Shown: positions 1-8,277, numbered from the stretch's first letter. The stretch: 22,116 nucleotides of DNA from an uncultured Lachnospiraceae bacterium (GCA_910579495.1 CAJTVD010000003.1:1-22116); one strand, 5' to 3'. The notes: generated from the letters alone by a model not told the origin. Translations and numbers: made by a program.

Positions 1-473
1 ATGGATCCATTCCACCAGAAAAAACCTTCCACTGGCGCCGGCATCATCTGTATACACAAAAGAGCCGCCACCCCGGCCACCACATCAGCAATATGCACAT
101 TTGCGTGAAACACATCCCTTATTGCCTTCCTGAAAAAATAAAAAACAGCAAAAAGAAAAAAGCCCAAAATCAAAAAAGACCCGAGAGGGTAGAACTGTTC
201 CCCAAAAACCGCAGGCTGTAAGGCAAACAAAAAAACCGCCCCATAGGATCCCTGCCATTCAAAATATATTTGCCTGACTTTTTCCGCTGCTGCTTTCAGA
301 GTTTCCAATATATTATGGGTATTTAACCAGGCATATCTTGCCATGCAGCCATAAGAATAATCATCGGCACTGCTGTGATTATAAAGCCCTATCCAAAATA
401 CAGGCAAAAGGCTGATGGCCAATAAAATTATAATCATAAACCGCCAAAATTTTACCGTTAATAGTTTTTGCAT
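1..473 (-). CDS. Polytopic membrane protein, DUF6056-like, N-terminal part only
   Basis: About 157 residues are visible, and the rest lies beyond the left window edge. The start is ATG at 473, with AAAGGAG nine bases upstream. The N-terminus is MQKLLTVKFWRF followed by a long hydrophobic segment (about residues 13-32). Next comes an NHSSADDYSYG stretch, then more hydrophobic segments around residues 75-110 and 120-140. An acidic ADDYSYG motif in the first outside loop, just after TM1, is typical of bacterial GT-C-like membrane proteins grouped as DUF6056/glucosyltransferase-like. That family placement is from memory of the pattern, not from a search. The gene diverges from the GtrB-type gene at 657, so it may be the membrane transferase that uses the GtrB product; this is inference. 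The catalytic role cannot be judged from the fragment. Confidence 0.7.
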   Translation of the reverse strand, partial: MQKLLTVKFWRFMIIILLAISLLPVFWIGLYNHSSADDYSYGCMARYAWLNTHNILETLKAAAEKVRQIYFEWQGSYGAVFLFALQPAVFGEQFYPLGSFLILGFFLFAVFYFFRKAIRDVFHANVHIADVVAGVAALLCIQMMPAPVEGFFWWNGS

Positions 474-503
474 CCATTCAAGCTCCTTTCCCTGCACATT
501 CCT

Positions 504-531
504 ATGATACCATAAAAATGCTGATACGCAA
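504..531 (-). promoter_or_regulatory. Possible sigma-A promoter for the membrane protein gene starting at 473
   Basis: Read on the minus strand, TTGCGT (526-531) and TATCAT (504-509) are 16 bases apart, about 30 bases before the ATG at 473. The -35 box lies inside a 7-base inverted repeat (AAAATGC/GCATTTT). The match is moderate. Confidence 0.35.
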
Positions 532-547
532 AGCGCATTTTCCGGCA

Positions 548-576
548 TTGCCAAAGCCTCCTTTCTCGTTTATACT
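548..576 (+). promoter_or_regulatory. Sigma-A-type promoter for the GtrB-like gene
   Basis: TTGCCA at 548-553 and TATACT at 571-576 are separated by 17 bases, about 80 bases upstream of the ATG at 657. This is the only good plus-strand promoter seen ahead of the only plus-strand gene. Confidence 0.55.
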
Positions 577-656
577 ATATCATAAACAAGGCAGGCCTCC
601 CGTATGCGGCCTTTACTTTGACCTAATTGAAGCAGCTATTACAAGGAGCCTTTACT

Positions 657-1586
657 ATGCAGGAAAACAAAACTCTTTCTGTGATTATTCCCTCTTACAA
701 CGAACAGGATAATATCCAAAGAACCTTTCAGGCAATCAGCGGAATATTAAATGCAAACCATATTCCCTTTGAAATTATATTTGTGGATGATGGCTCAAAG
801 GATTCCACCTATACAGAAATAAAGAACCTCTCCGCCTGCCACCCGGAGATCAAAGGTATTTCCTTTTCCCGGAATTTCGGTAAAGAATCGGCTATTTTCG
901 CAGGCCTGGAAGCCGCCCTGGGAGAATGCTGTGTTATCATGGACTGCGATTTGCAGCACCCCCCTGACATACTGCCCCAAATGTACCGGCTCTGGCAGGA
1001 GGGATATGAAGTGGTAGAAGGCGTCAAAGCATCCAGGGGCAGGGAAAATCCCGCCCATACTTTTTTCGCAGGGCTGTTTTACCGCATAATCAGTAAAGCA
1101 ACCGAAATGGATATGTCCAGGGCATCTGACTTTAAGCTGCTGGACCGAAAAGCCGTAAATGCCCTGCTCCTGATGCCGGAGCGGGCACCCTTTTTCCGGG
1201 CTCTTTCCTCCTGGGTTGGCTTTAACGCAATCTCCCTTGACTTTGAAGTGCAGGAACGCGCCTTCGGGGTCTCCAAATGGTCTTTGTGGAGCCTGGTAAA
1301 ATATGCCGTACAGAATATTACCTCTTTTTCTGGTGCCCCCATGCAGTTTGTCATGCTGATGGGATGGATTATGCTGGCTGCCTCCTTTGCACTGGGCGTA
1401 CAGTCCCTCTATAAGTATTTCTCCGGGACAGCCCTTGAAGGTTTCACCACGGTTATTCTTCTGCAGCTGATCATCGGCAGCGTGCTCATGATCAGCCTGG
1501 GGATCATTGGACATTATATTTCAAGAATCTACAATGAAATTAAGGCAAGGCCACGCTATATCATAAGCAAAAGATGCGGCTATTAG
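657..1586 (+). CDS. GtrB-type glycosyltransferase 2 (polyprenyl-phosphate sugar synthase)
   Basis: This 309-residue protein has a GT2 GT-A domain followed by two C-terminal membrane helices, the usual GtrB/YfdH architecture and length. Visible motifs are IIPSYNE (10-16), VDDGS (43-47), the metal-binding region DCDLQHPPD (96-104), and ASDFKLLDR (156-164), with helices at about 229-250 and 264-287. Members transfer a sugar, usually glucose or GlcNAc, from a nucleotide sugar to undecaprenyl phosphate on the cytoplasmic face; the sugar here is unknown. The start is ATG 657 because AAGGAG (643-648) sits eight bases before it; an in-frame TTG at 627 lacks a site. It is the only plus-strand gene. 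It converges on the GT-C gene ending at 1626, sharing a hairpin with it, and diverges from the membrane protein at 473. Its lipid-linked product is a plausible donor for those membrane enzymes (inference). Confidence 0.88.
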   Translation: MQENKTLSVIIPSYNEQDNIQRTFQAISGILNANHIPFEIIFVDDGSKDSTYTEIKNLSACHPEIKGISFSRNFGKESAIFAGLEAALGECCVIMDCDLQHPPDILPQMYRLWQEGYEVVEGVKASRGRENPAHTFFAGLFYRIISKATEMDMSRASDFKLLDRKAVNALLLMPERAPFFRALSSWVGFNAISLDFEVQERAFGVSKWSLWSLVKYAVQNITSFSGAPMQFVMLMGWIMLAASFALGVQSLYKYFSGTALEGFTTVILLQLIIGSVLMISLGIIGHYISRIYNEIKARPRYIISKRCGY

Positions 1587-1606
1587 CCAGCCGCATCTTG
1601 CTTATG
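1563..1606. terminator. Bidirectional terminator-like hairpin between convergent genes
   Basis: The core stem GATGCGGCT/AGCCGCATC has a 7-base loop and extends through ATAAGCAA/TTGCTTAT with a two-base bulge. It contains the stop codon of the GtrB-like gene and lies just beyond the end of the minus-strand gene. The minus-strand side is followed by CTTTTGCTTA; the plus side has a poorer T tract. Confidence 0.6.
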
Positions 1607-1625
1607 GTATGTTATGGATAAAGGG

Positions 1626-3104
1626 TTAAAAAATACACCAGTAAGCAGTATCATCTTCAATAAAAAACTGCTGGGACAGGTCAAAGCACGCCCAATCCTT
1701 GCCGCGAAAATGCTGGTCATAAATCTCTTCTTCTATTTCCAGGTTTTCAAAACGCCGCCCGGTTACCTTCCATACGATGGAATTGGTAACCGTCCCCAAA
1801 GTCCTTTCGTTTATCTGCCCGGAAGTATATCCCACCTCAAGATAATGGTCCGGCGCATAGGCATCCTTTGCGATTGCCAGTTTGTCCACAGTAATCCCTG
1901 TTTCCTTTTCATATTTCAAAATCTCCTGATACATCATGGTCACATATACCTCATCCAATGTATTGCTGATAAAGTGATTGGTCACCACAAAGCCGGAAAA
2001 CAGAAGATGGGCAGTCAAATACCCTCCGCAACAGGCCAACAGAAGCTTTTGCATCTTTTCCCTGCATACAGTACAGGCCACAATGGCTGTCATTCCCTGT
2101 ACCAGATAAAAACAAAAGGACATTCTTGGGGGGAAAGAAAATTCTGTCTGCATAACCGGGATCACATAAAGAAGCAGGATACTTCCAAGCCAAACCAGAA
2201 AAATAAAGGGAAGTTTCCCGGCTTTCTTTTCTATGGCACAATGATAGATAATAAAGGCAGCCAATGCCAGAGAAAAAAGCAAGGGCAGCCATAAGTTGGG
2301 GAAAATCCCGTCGCTGTCCTTAAGAAACCGGGCCAAATGCGCCAGCGCCATCCTTGCCTTTTCCCCCACATCGCCAACACCGGCGCTTTTACCAAAGCTT
2401 TTAATTATTTCCAGCTTTTCCAGCATTTTCACGCTTAACAGGTTCAGCCCGCCTACCCCCATACAGGCACCGATCCCCACAAGCTCCTCCATTGACGCTT
2501 TCAGGGAAAACTCCCCCTGGTGGTCCAGGCACACATAAAAAGCAATGAGAATTGCCGCATAAATCATTGTATACTGGTAAGTGGAAGCCGCCAGGGCAAA
2601 CAGCAAAAACATAGAAAGGTATTTCCGCCGTGTAAACCGGATGACGCCTAAAGCCGCCAGCAAATACCCTATGGCATAATATACACAATATTCACTGAAC
2701 ATCAAAAGCTCCGCAAACAAGACGTTCAGGAATACCAGATGGATGCCGCAGATATAGCATAATCTAAGGCAGCCACCCTCTGGCTGCCATCTTTTAAAAA
2801 TCCTCTTGTTAACCTCCATCGCAACTGCAAATAGGATAAATGTCACCAACATCGTAACGCTTAAGTCCGTAGTTGTCCGCACCCCCAGCTTTAACAGCAG
2901 AAAGTCTCCCAGGGCAATCACATAACGTCCTGCTTCTATATTGCACAGCACATCGGCGTCCCCTGAGAGCATATGGTAAACTGTGTCCGCATTATAGCTT
3001 TTTCTCAACATCCCGCCCCAGAATACCAGAAGCATCAACAGATTTATTAAAATCTGCACCCCCAGCTTTTCCCATGGCGCTGTTTTTTTTCTGCCATCTT
3101 CCAT
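1626..3104 (-). CDS. Polytopic GtrII-like membrane glycosyltransferase
   Basis: This is a 492-residue, strongly hydrophobic protein with roughly ten or more membrane segments and a polar C-terminal tail of about 110 residues (EILKYEKETGITVDKLAIAK...). After the first helix it carries SYNADTVYHML and then GRYVIALGDFLL. An acidic residue in the first outer loop followed by a G-R motif resembles the Glucos_trans_II (GtrII) family, which moves sugars from polyprenyl-phosphate donors to surface glycans. This is a pattern-level assignment; a generic GT-C fold is safer than the substrate. The start is ATG 3104 with AGGAGG five bases upstream. The first 113 bases overlap the end of the preceding GT-C gene in another frame, so the two are probably translationally linked. 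It is the last gene of the ugd operon and ends at a hairpin shared with the convergent GtrB-like gene. Confidence 0.75.
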   Translation of the reverse strand: MEDGRKKTAPWEKLGVQILINLLMLLVFWGGMLRKSYNADTVYHMLSGDADVLCNIEAGRYVIALGDFLLLKLGVRTTTDLSVTMLVTFILFAVAMEVNKRIFKRWQPEGGCLRLCYICGIHLVFLNVLFAELLMFSEYCVYYAIGYLLAALGVIRFTRRKYLSMFLLFALAASTYQYTMIYAAILIAFYVCLDHQGEFSLKASMEELVGIGACMGVGGLNLLSVKMLEKLEIIKSFGKSAGVGDVGEKARMALAHLARFLKDSDGIFPNLWLPLLFSLALAAFIIYHCAIEKKAGKLPFIFLVWLGSILLLYVIPVMQTEFSFPPRMSFCFYLVQGMTAIVACTVCREKMQKLLLACCGGYLTAHLLFSGFVVTNHFISNTLDEVYVTMMYQEILKYEKETGITVDKLAIAKDAYAPDHYLEVGYTSGQINERTLGTVTNSIVWKVTGRRFENLEIEEEIYDQHFRGKDWACFDLSQQFFIEDDTAYWCIF

Positions 3105-4605
3105 GACCGCCTCCTAAAATTCTAACAAGCCCTGCCCCAGCAACTGGCAGCAAGAGCACAAAATATCCAAGAATATATCTGGATTTTGCCTCCCATATCA
3201 TATGAAAAAAGAACCCGCCAAAGACATTTAAAAGTAAATATGCCCTCTCCAGCCGCCAGTCCCTGATAATAAAAATACATCCCGCAGTGGCGCTCACCAA
3301 AAACAGCAGATGATAAAAATTCATCAGCCATAACAAAATCTGCCTTCCGGCGCCATAGAGAAAGAAGTCTGCCAGGGCTGTCTTGCCCTGGGTATATCGG
3401 CTGTACCATTCATTCATCATCAACGACTGAAATGTAGGGTCATTCCACTGTGACACAAACTTCCTGTAAAAAAAATATACCATATCCCCGGGATTACGTC
3501 CAAAACGCCTCAGGGATTCCCCAATATTTTGGATACAGGCTTCCTTGGTCTTTTCATTATCAAAATTATTATCCCTGTAGATATCCATGTTGTAGCCGTT
3601 ATACCATCCGCACCCATTATACGACTCATCTGCTTCCTGCAGCCCCATAGCAATCCATGCCGCCTTGGGAGTCCCTTCCCAGACCCTCTCAATTCCCGCC
3701 CGCCGGGTATAAACTGATTCCACAACAGGCATCCCCGCCTGGGAAAGCGCCACTACCCCAAGGATTCCCAGTAATAGCCGGAAACCCAATTTTCTTTCCT
3801 GTACCATCTTCAAAAGCAGGATGATTACAAAAGCTACCAAAAAAACATCATCGTTTGACTTTACCGCAATGCCGAAGAAAAACGCGGCCCCAGCTATAAA
3901 TATATATCTCCACTTTCCACGTTTTAGAAAACAAATGCCACAATAAACCGCCCCTATTCCCAGGGCAAGCCCCACAATATCCCCATACACAAATGTAGCA
4001 TAAAGAAATAATGGCAGCATTCCCATGGATAAAACCCCTTCCCACAGGACAATCCGCCCATCCTCAAACAGCTCCCAGGTAATTTTCTGCAAAAGAAAAA
4101 TAATCCCTGCAATAGACACCACATTGATCATTTGGAAAGCCAGATAGTTTTCTGCGCCGAACAGCCGGTATACCACTTCCAGGAATGCCGTCATCCCAAG
4201 CTGGAAAGGATAGTGGTGAAGGTAAGAACCCCTGCCAAAGGCTTCATAATTTCCATCCATAAACGCCACAGCATATTCACTTAAAAAACCGCTGTCACAG
4301 ACTGCCCCGCAACGGAAGAGAAGGACAAAAAACAAGCTTGCCAAAACCGCCCACCCGCAGGAAAACAGGCAGACCGCCGTCAGTTTTATACTTTTTAATG
4401 CCAAATAACTGTTTACCCAGTAAAACCCGGCACAGACAACTGCCAGCAAGACTGCCAGCGCCAGTGGGGCATCATTTTGGTAAGAGGGCAGTTCATTCTT
4501 CATATAAAGCTCAAAACAGGTAGTCCGGAACAAACTGGCAATACTGCCCAGAAAAAGAACAGACGTTATTGGCAGTAAATAAAAATATGTCAATTTTTTC
4601 GCCAT
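2992..4605 (-). CDS. Polytopic GT-C (GT39/PMT-like) membrane glycosyltransferase
   Basis: This 537-residue protein has many membrane helices (for example about residues 9-28, 45-66, 73-100, and a dense set from 165 to 290). A polar outer region follows at about residues 295-400, then a final helix cluster near 405-490. After the third helix it has FMDGNYEAFGRGSYLHHYPFQLG, an acidic loop before a histidine/proline segment as in GT39/ArnT-like enzymes. Such enzymes transfer a sugar from a polyprenyl-phosphate carrier outside the membrane. The acceptor is unknown. The start is ATG 4605, preceded by a modest AGGG nine bases away; the epimerase stop is 33 bases upstream. The last 37 residues (about 501-537) are polar, basic, and overlap the next gene. 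They may be a dispensable read-through tail, because the usual final helix ends before them. Confidence 0.78.
   Translation of the reverse strand: MAKKLTYFYLLPITSVLFLGSIASLFRTTCFELYMKNELPSYQNDAPLALAVLLAVVCAGFYWVNSYLALKSIKLTAVCLFSCGWAVLASLFFVLLFRCGAVCDSGFLSEYAVAFMDGNYEAFGRGSYLHHYPFQLGMTAFLEVVYRLFGAENYLAFQMINVVSIAGIIFLLQKITWELFEDGRIVLWEGVLSMGMLPLFLYATFVYGDIVGLALGIGAVYCGICFLKRGKWRYIFIAGAAFFFGIAVKSNDDVFLVAFVIILLLKMVQERKLGFRLLLGILGVVALSQAGMPVVESVYTRRAGIERVWEGTPKAAWIAMGLQEADESYNGCGWYNGYNMDIYRDNNFDNEKTKEACIQNIGESLRRFGRNPGDMVYFFYRKFVSQWNDPTFQSLMMNEWYSRYTQGKTALADFFLYGAGRQILLWLMNFYHLLFLVSATAGCIFIIRDWRLERAYLLLNVFGGFFFHMIWEAKSRYILGYFVLLLPVAGAGLVRILGGGHGRWQKKNSAMGKAGGADFNKSVDASGILGRDVEKKL
3083..3090 (-). 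repeat. A8 homopolymer inside the overlap of two GT-C genes
   Basis: Eight consecutive A on the minus strand lie within codons of both overlapping genes, near codon 6-8 of the downstream one. Loss of one A in the transcript would place the upstream reading frame into the downstream frame. Confidence 0.7.
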
Positions 4606-4638
4606 GTGTTTTTACCCTGCGCCAGGTTGCCCGGCAAT

Positions 4639-5631
4639 TTACTGATAATACCCCAAAAACCACTCCGCAAACTTCCCCAGCCCTTCCTCAATAGAGGTTG
4701 CCGGCTTAAACCCATAATCCTCCATCAGATCCTGCACATCCGCATAGGTTTCATACACATCCCCAGGCTGCATGGGAAGAAATTCCTTTTTTGCCTCCCT
4801 TCCCAGGCATTTTTCCAATACGCTAATATAATCCATTAATTTTTCCGGTTTGTTATTCCCTATATTGTAAACTTTGTAAGCCGCCCCATTCCCGTCCTGG
4901 GCAGGGGGATTACACAGAATGTTCTCCACCCCTTCCACAATATCGTCAATATAAGTGAAATCCCGCAGCATATCCCCGTGATTGTAAACCTGGATTGGCT
5001 CCCCTGCCATGATTTTTTTAGCAAACTTAAAGTAAGCCATATCCGGCCTCCCCATAGGGCCGTACACTGTAAAAAACCGAAGGCCTGTTACGGGGATCCG
5101 GTAAAGCTTGCTGTAAGAATAGGCCATCAGCTCATTGGATTTTTTGGTGGCAGCATACAGGCTCACCGGTTTGTCCACCTGGTCCTTTGTGGAAAAAGGT
5201 ATCTTTGTATTGCCCCCATAAACGGAACTGGAGGAAGCAAATACCAGATGCTCCGCGGGAAAATGGCGGCAGGCTTCCAGGAGATTAAAAAACCCTACAA
5301 TATTTGACTGTATATAGGCATCCGGATTATCAATACTGTACCGCACCCCTGCCTGGGCAGCAAGATTCACCACAATGTCAGGGACAAACTCCCTGAACAC
5401 ATCAAACATCTTCTGCTTGTCCGCCAGGTCTGCTTTGACAAAACGGTACTCTGGGTACTTCTTTAAATCAGCCAGCCTGTCTTCCTTTAAGGACACCTCA
5501 TAGTAGTCATTTAAATTGTCCAGCCCCATCACCTGCGCTCCCTTCTCCAGCAATGCCCTGGAGAGGAAATAGCCAATAAACCCTGCACCTCCGGTTATTA
5601 AATAGCGTTTTTTTGTATCAATTTTATTCAT
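4639..5631 (-). CDS. UDP-glucuronate 4-epimerase (short-chain dehydrogenase/reductase)
   Basis: This 330-residue extended SDR interconverts UDP-glucuronate and UDP-galacturonate. The Rossmann motif GGAGFIG is at 14-20. DNLNDYYEVSLKEDRL (38-53) is characteristic of the glucuronate epimerases, SSSSVYG is at 133-139, and the catalytic YxxxK is Y159/K163. GPMGRPDMAYFKF followed by RDFTYIDDIVEGV further separates it from GalE. Length is normal for the family (about 330-350). The start is ATG 5631 with AAGGGG close upstream. Its stop-to-start gap from ugd is 21 bases, so the enzyme receives the UDP-glucuronate made by its upstream neighbour. The two genes together provide galacturonate for the surface glycan assembled by the downstream GT-C proteins (inference). 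Confidence 0.9.
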   Translation of the reverse strand: MNKIDTKKRYLITGGAGFIGYFLSRALLEKGAQVMGLDNLNDYYEVSLKEDRLADLKKYPEYRFVKADLADKQKMFDVFREFVPDIVVNLAAQAGVRYSIDNPDAYIQSNIVGFFNLLEACRHFPAEHLVFASSSSVYGGNTKIPFSTKDQVDKPVSLYAATKKSNELMAYSYSKLYRIPVTGLRFFTVYGPMGRPDMAYFKFAKKIMAGEPIQVYNHGDMLRDFTYIDDIVEGVENILCNPPAQDGNGAAYKVYNIGNNKPEKLMDYISVLEKCLGREAKKEFLPMQPGDVYETYADVQDLMEDYGFKPATSIEEGLGKFAEWFLGYYQ

Positions 5632-5652
5632 GCTTCCCCTTTTCTGTTATCC

Positions 5653-6966
5653 TTAATGCCGCCCGATACTGTAGTATTCCACCCCAAAGGCTTTCATTTG
5701 CGCCGTATCATAAAGATTCCTGCCATCATAAACAAGTGGCGTGTGCATCTTTTCCTTAAACTCTTTTGGGGTGATGGCCTTAATATCAGCCCATTCTGTA
5801 AACACAAAACAGATATTGGCCCCCTCCAGCGCCTCTGTAATGGAAGTTACATAGTTCATGCTTCCCCCATTCTGGCCGCCTTCCGGGAAAATTGCCTTGG
5901 CCCTTTCTTCCCCCTTGGGGTCATAGGCATAAATATCCGCCCCTGCTGCCAGAAGGAGCCTTAAATTGTCAATAGAGGGGGCTTCCCGTAAATCATCCGT
6001 CCCCGCTTTGAATGCCAGCCCCAGCACCGCCACCTTTAAGCCGCTGAAAGTAATCATCCGCTCTTTGGCTTTCTCAAACAGGCGGGTTTTCTGGGTGCTG
6101 TTCACCTCCACACAGGCCTCCACTGTTTTCAGCTTATAGCCATGCTCCCTGGCCAAAAATTTCAGGGCCTTGGTATCCTTGGGGAAGCAGCTTCCCCCGA
6201 AACCAATACCTGCATTTAAAAACCGCGCACCAATACGCTCGTCAAAGCTCATGCCCCTGGCAACATCGGTAATATCAGCGCCTACCAGCTCACACAAATT
6301 GGCAATATCATTCATATAAGAAATTTTAAGGGCCAGGAAGTCATTGCAGGCATACTTGATCATCTCCGCTGAACGCCGCTTCACGGAAACAATTGGGAGC
6401 CCGAAGGGTTCATAAATCTTCTTAAGCAGCGCCTCCGCCTCCTGGCTTTCCGTCCCGATAATGATCCTGGCCGCATGGAGGGTATCATGCACCGCTGTTC
6501 CCTGGGCAAGGAATTCCGGGTTAGAGGCAACCTCCACCTTCACATCATGGACCAGGAAATCCTTGATAAACTGTTCTACCTTATCATTGGTCCCTACCGG
6601 CACCGTAGATTTCACCACCACCAGGCAGTCCTTCTCCACTACCTCCGCAATCTGCCTGGAAACCGCGGCAATATAGCTTAAATTCGCGCTGCCGTCAGGC
6701 ATCTCCGGAGTACCTACCCCAATAAAAATAGCGTCCGCATCCCTGTAGGCTTCCACATAATCACAGGTAAAGTGCAAGGTTCCCCTGGCGTTATTCTTCT
6801 GCATCAGTTCCTCCAGCCCCTCCTCATAAATGGGGGAAACGCCCTGGCGCATCAACTCTATTTTCTTTTCATCAATATCAACACAAGTTACATTATAACC
6901 CTTTTCGGCAAAACATACGCCTGCCACTAATCCCACATATCCTGTTCCTGCTACTGCTATTTTCAT
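5653..6966 (-). CDS. ugd: UDP-glucose 6-dehydrogenase
   Basis: This 437-residue enzyme oxidises UDP-glucose to UDP-glucuronate with two NAD+. The N-terminal NAD-binding GTGYVG is at 7-12, and the VGTPEMPDG segment is at 84-92. KSTVPVGT is at 119-126 and SNPEFLAQGTAVHD at 148-161. EMIKYACNDFLALKISYMND follows, with its conserved lysine at 204, and the catalytic cysteine C260 is in GGSCFPKD. The C-terminal UDP-binding domain has KAGTDDLREAPS. Length is normal for the bacterial TuaD/Ugd group. The start is ATG 6966, with AGGA five bases upstream. It is the first gene of the minus-strand ugd/epimerase/GT-C/GT-C operon. The 185-base upstream gap carries a small hairpin near the ribosome binding site and a longer inverted repeat. 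Confidence 0.96.
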   Translation of the reverse strand: MKIAVAGTGYVGLVAGVCFAEKGYNVTCVDIDEKKIELMRQGVSPIYEEGLEELMQKNNARGTLHFTCDYVEAYRDADAIFIGVGTPEMPDGSANLSYIAAVSRQIAEVVEKDCLVVVKSTVPVGTNDKVEQFIKDFLVHDVKVEVASNPEFLAQGTAVHDTLHAARIIIGTESQEAEALLKKIYEPFGLPIVSVKRRSAEMIKYACNDFLALKISYMNDIANLCELVGADITDVARGMSFDERIGARFLNAGIGFGGSCFPKDTKALKFLAREHGYKLKTVEACVEVNSTQKTRLFEKAKERMITFSGLKVAVLGLAFKAGTDDLREAPSIDNLRLLLAAGADIYAYDPKGEERAKAIFPEGGQNGGSMNYVTSITEALEGANICFVFTEWADIKAITPKEFKEKMHTPLVYDGRNLYDTAQMKAFGVEYYSIGRH

Positions 6967-6999
6967 TTTTATCCTGTACCTTTCTTTTATTTTCCTCCG

Positions 7000-7017
7000 C
7001 TGGCTTTATACAGCCAG
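7000..7017 (-). promoter_or_regulatory. Small hairpin in the ugd leader
   Basis: CTGGCT and AGCCAG form a perfect 6-base stem around a 6-base loop, shortly before the purine-rich leader and ribosome binding site of ugd. No riboswitch class is recognised; it may only affect leader stability. Confidence 0.35.
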
Positions 7018-7083
7018 TTGGACATGCACATTCCATATCCTTTCTGAAAATATCCCCTCCCATATTATTAACCAAAATTTCAG

Positions 7084-7129
7084 TTTTGTAAAGCCGGAGA
7101 ATCACATAATTTCCCCGGCTCTTACAAAA
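7084..7129. repeat. Long imperfect inverted repeat between a secreted-protein gene and ugd
   Basis: The arms are TTTTGTAAAGCCGGAG and CCCCGGCTCTTACAAAA, differing by one bulge and one mismatch, around a 13-base loop. The GC core could terminate transcription from the gene ending at 7152. The outer A/T pairs are in the reverse of the usual A-stem-T order, so a plain terminator is not certain. An operator or processed RNA structure are alternatives. Confidence 0.5.
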
Positions 7130-7151
7130 TATCATTATTTATCTGTTATTC

Positions 7152-8151
7152 TTAAAAATTATCCTCTGCCAGCCTCTCTCCCCCAAACACCAAGTCCAGG
7201 TATCGGAAGCCGCAGAACCCGTCATCCCCGGCAAGGCCGCCCAGATCTGCCCCTGCCGGAATTGTCACCAGATACTGTACGCCTTCGTATTTATAAAAAA
7301 CCTTTACCGAAAGCCCTGGGTGCTCCATGACCGCATCCAGTACCTCCCTGTTAAAGCTTATCCAAAGGCTGGTAGCGATCACCACTTCCCCTTGGCCTGC
7401 CCTGTGTACCATATCCACCGTTTCTTCCAGAAATGCCTCATAGGCGGAATTGGGCACATCTGTATAAGAGGCCACATCCCCACAGATGCTGCATTGCCCT
7501 GCCAGCAGGGCGTCCCTCTCCCTGTCTGCAGGCTGCACAATCTCATAGACAATATGGTGGCTGCATCCCTGCCAGGGCTCCCCGGCCTCTTCCTCCCCAC
7601 TTTCAAAGGGCTGGCTGGAGCCTTTTTGCCCCTGGCTGCTTTCCTCCGGCCCGGCTTCCGGGACTGTATCATGGTGCAGGGTGACCGTATAGCGTTCCCC
7701 CTCCTTTGCCACATCATAAAGAGGGGAATCCTGGAAGCTTACCGGGAAATCCCCGCCCTTTCTCTGCCAGACAGCAGTTGCCTTATAAATCCCCGGCGTT
7801 ACTTTTACCCCTTCTGTGGTACCGGTTCCTGTACCGTCCTGTGTGGGATTGAGGATCCCTCCCGCCACAGGCGTAACCGTGCCGTCCTCCTCCACACGGT
7901 TTAAATACAGCTCTAAAATATACCCAGGCTCCTGGTATCCCAAAAAGCCACACCAGGCACTGACGCCATCTTCCGATTGGGTAACCCCCAGCCCATTAAC
8001 CCACAGCTCTTCCGCGGCCCTGGCCTCCAGTACAAACTGTTGCCTGAAAATACCCCCCCCCAGAGAAAATTCCCAGGGCTAAACAAAGCCCCATAAAGGC
8101 CTTCAGGGCTGCCTTACCGATGTTTCTTCCTGTTAAAAACTTACTTTCCAC
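7152..8151 (-). pseudogene. Secreted protein of unknown family, out of frame at a G9 tract (possibly phase-variable)
   Basis: Two frames join into one gene if the run of nine G at 8053-8061 had eight (or eleven) G; the restored product is 332 residues. The start is GTG 8151, chosen because AAGGAG sits seven bases upstream; an in-frame ATG at 8238 has none. The N-terminus has K/R residues, a hydrophobic stretch (about 14-35) and an ARA|AEE site near residue 45, fitting Sec export. The mature part begins AEELWVNGLGVTQSEDG. It has a Ser/Glu-rich linker, then a CSHHIVYEIV...CSICGD motif that resembles the small Cys-rich domains common in secreted Firmicute proteins. The C-terminal part is unrecognised. 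As sequenced, translation would stop after 51 residues. Substitution of the usual reading by slippage is inference; a sequencing error is the other explanation. It follows a LytTR regulator. Confidence 0.7.
8053..8061 (-). repeat. G9 homopolymer at the frame break
   Basis: Nine G on the coding strand lie just after the signal-peptide core. Eight G restores the downstream frame without introducing a stop. The next longest G/C runs noticed in the window are seven, in rfbG and rfbH, and both of those genes are intact. Confidence 0.85.
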
Positions 8152-8277
8152 TTTTGCTCTCCTTGTCTCAAAATAGATTTTCCGCCAGGCCCGACGCTGG
8201 CTTATTATCCATGATTCCAGGCAAAGAGTTCCTGCCATGTAATAATCATGCAGGCTGCAAGTTAAAAACAGCGGTGC

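Noticed and set aside
795..1514. Long minus-strand open frame opposite the GtrB-like gene
   Set aside because: Cysteine- and glycine-rich, no family pattern, no ribosome site, and lies antisense to a clear GT2.
1614..2294. Plus-strand frame opposite the GtrII-like gene
   Set aside because: Antisense to a hydrophobic protein-coding gene; product is low-complexity and lacks a start site.
6893..7135. Small minus-strand frame in the ugd leader
   Set aside because: Overlaps ugd in another frame, no ribosome site, and contains the inverted repeat.
7996..8238. Separate small 80-residue protein
   Set aside because: Its N-terminal half has no start site, and its end is the product of the frame break at the G9 tract.
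8152..8277. LytTR-binding direct repeats upstream of the secreted-protein gene
   Set aside because: No convincing repeat pair of the expected spacing was seen.
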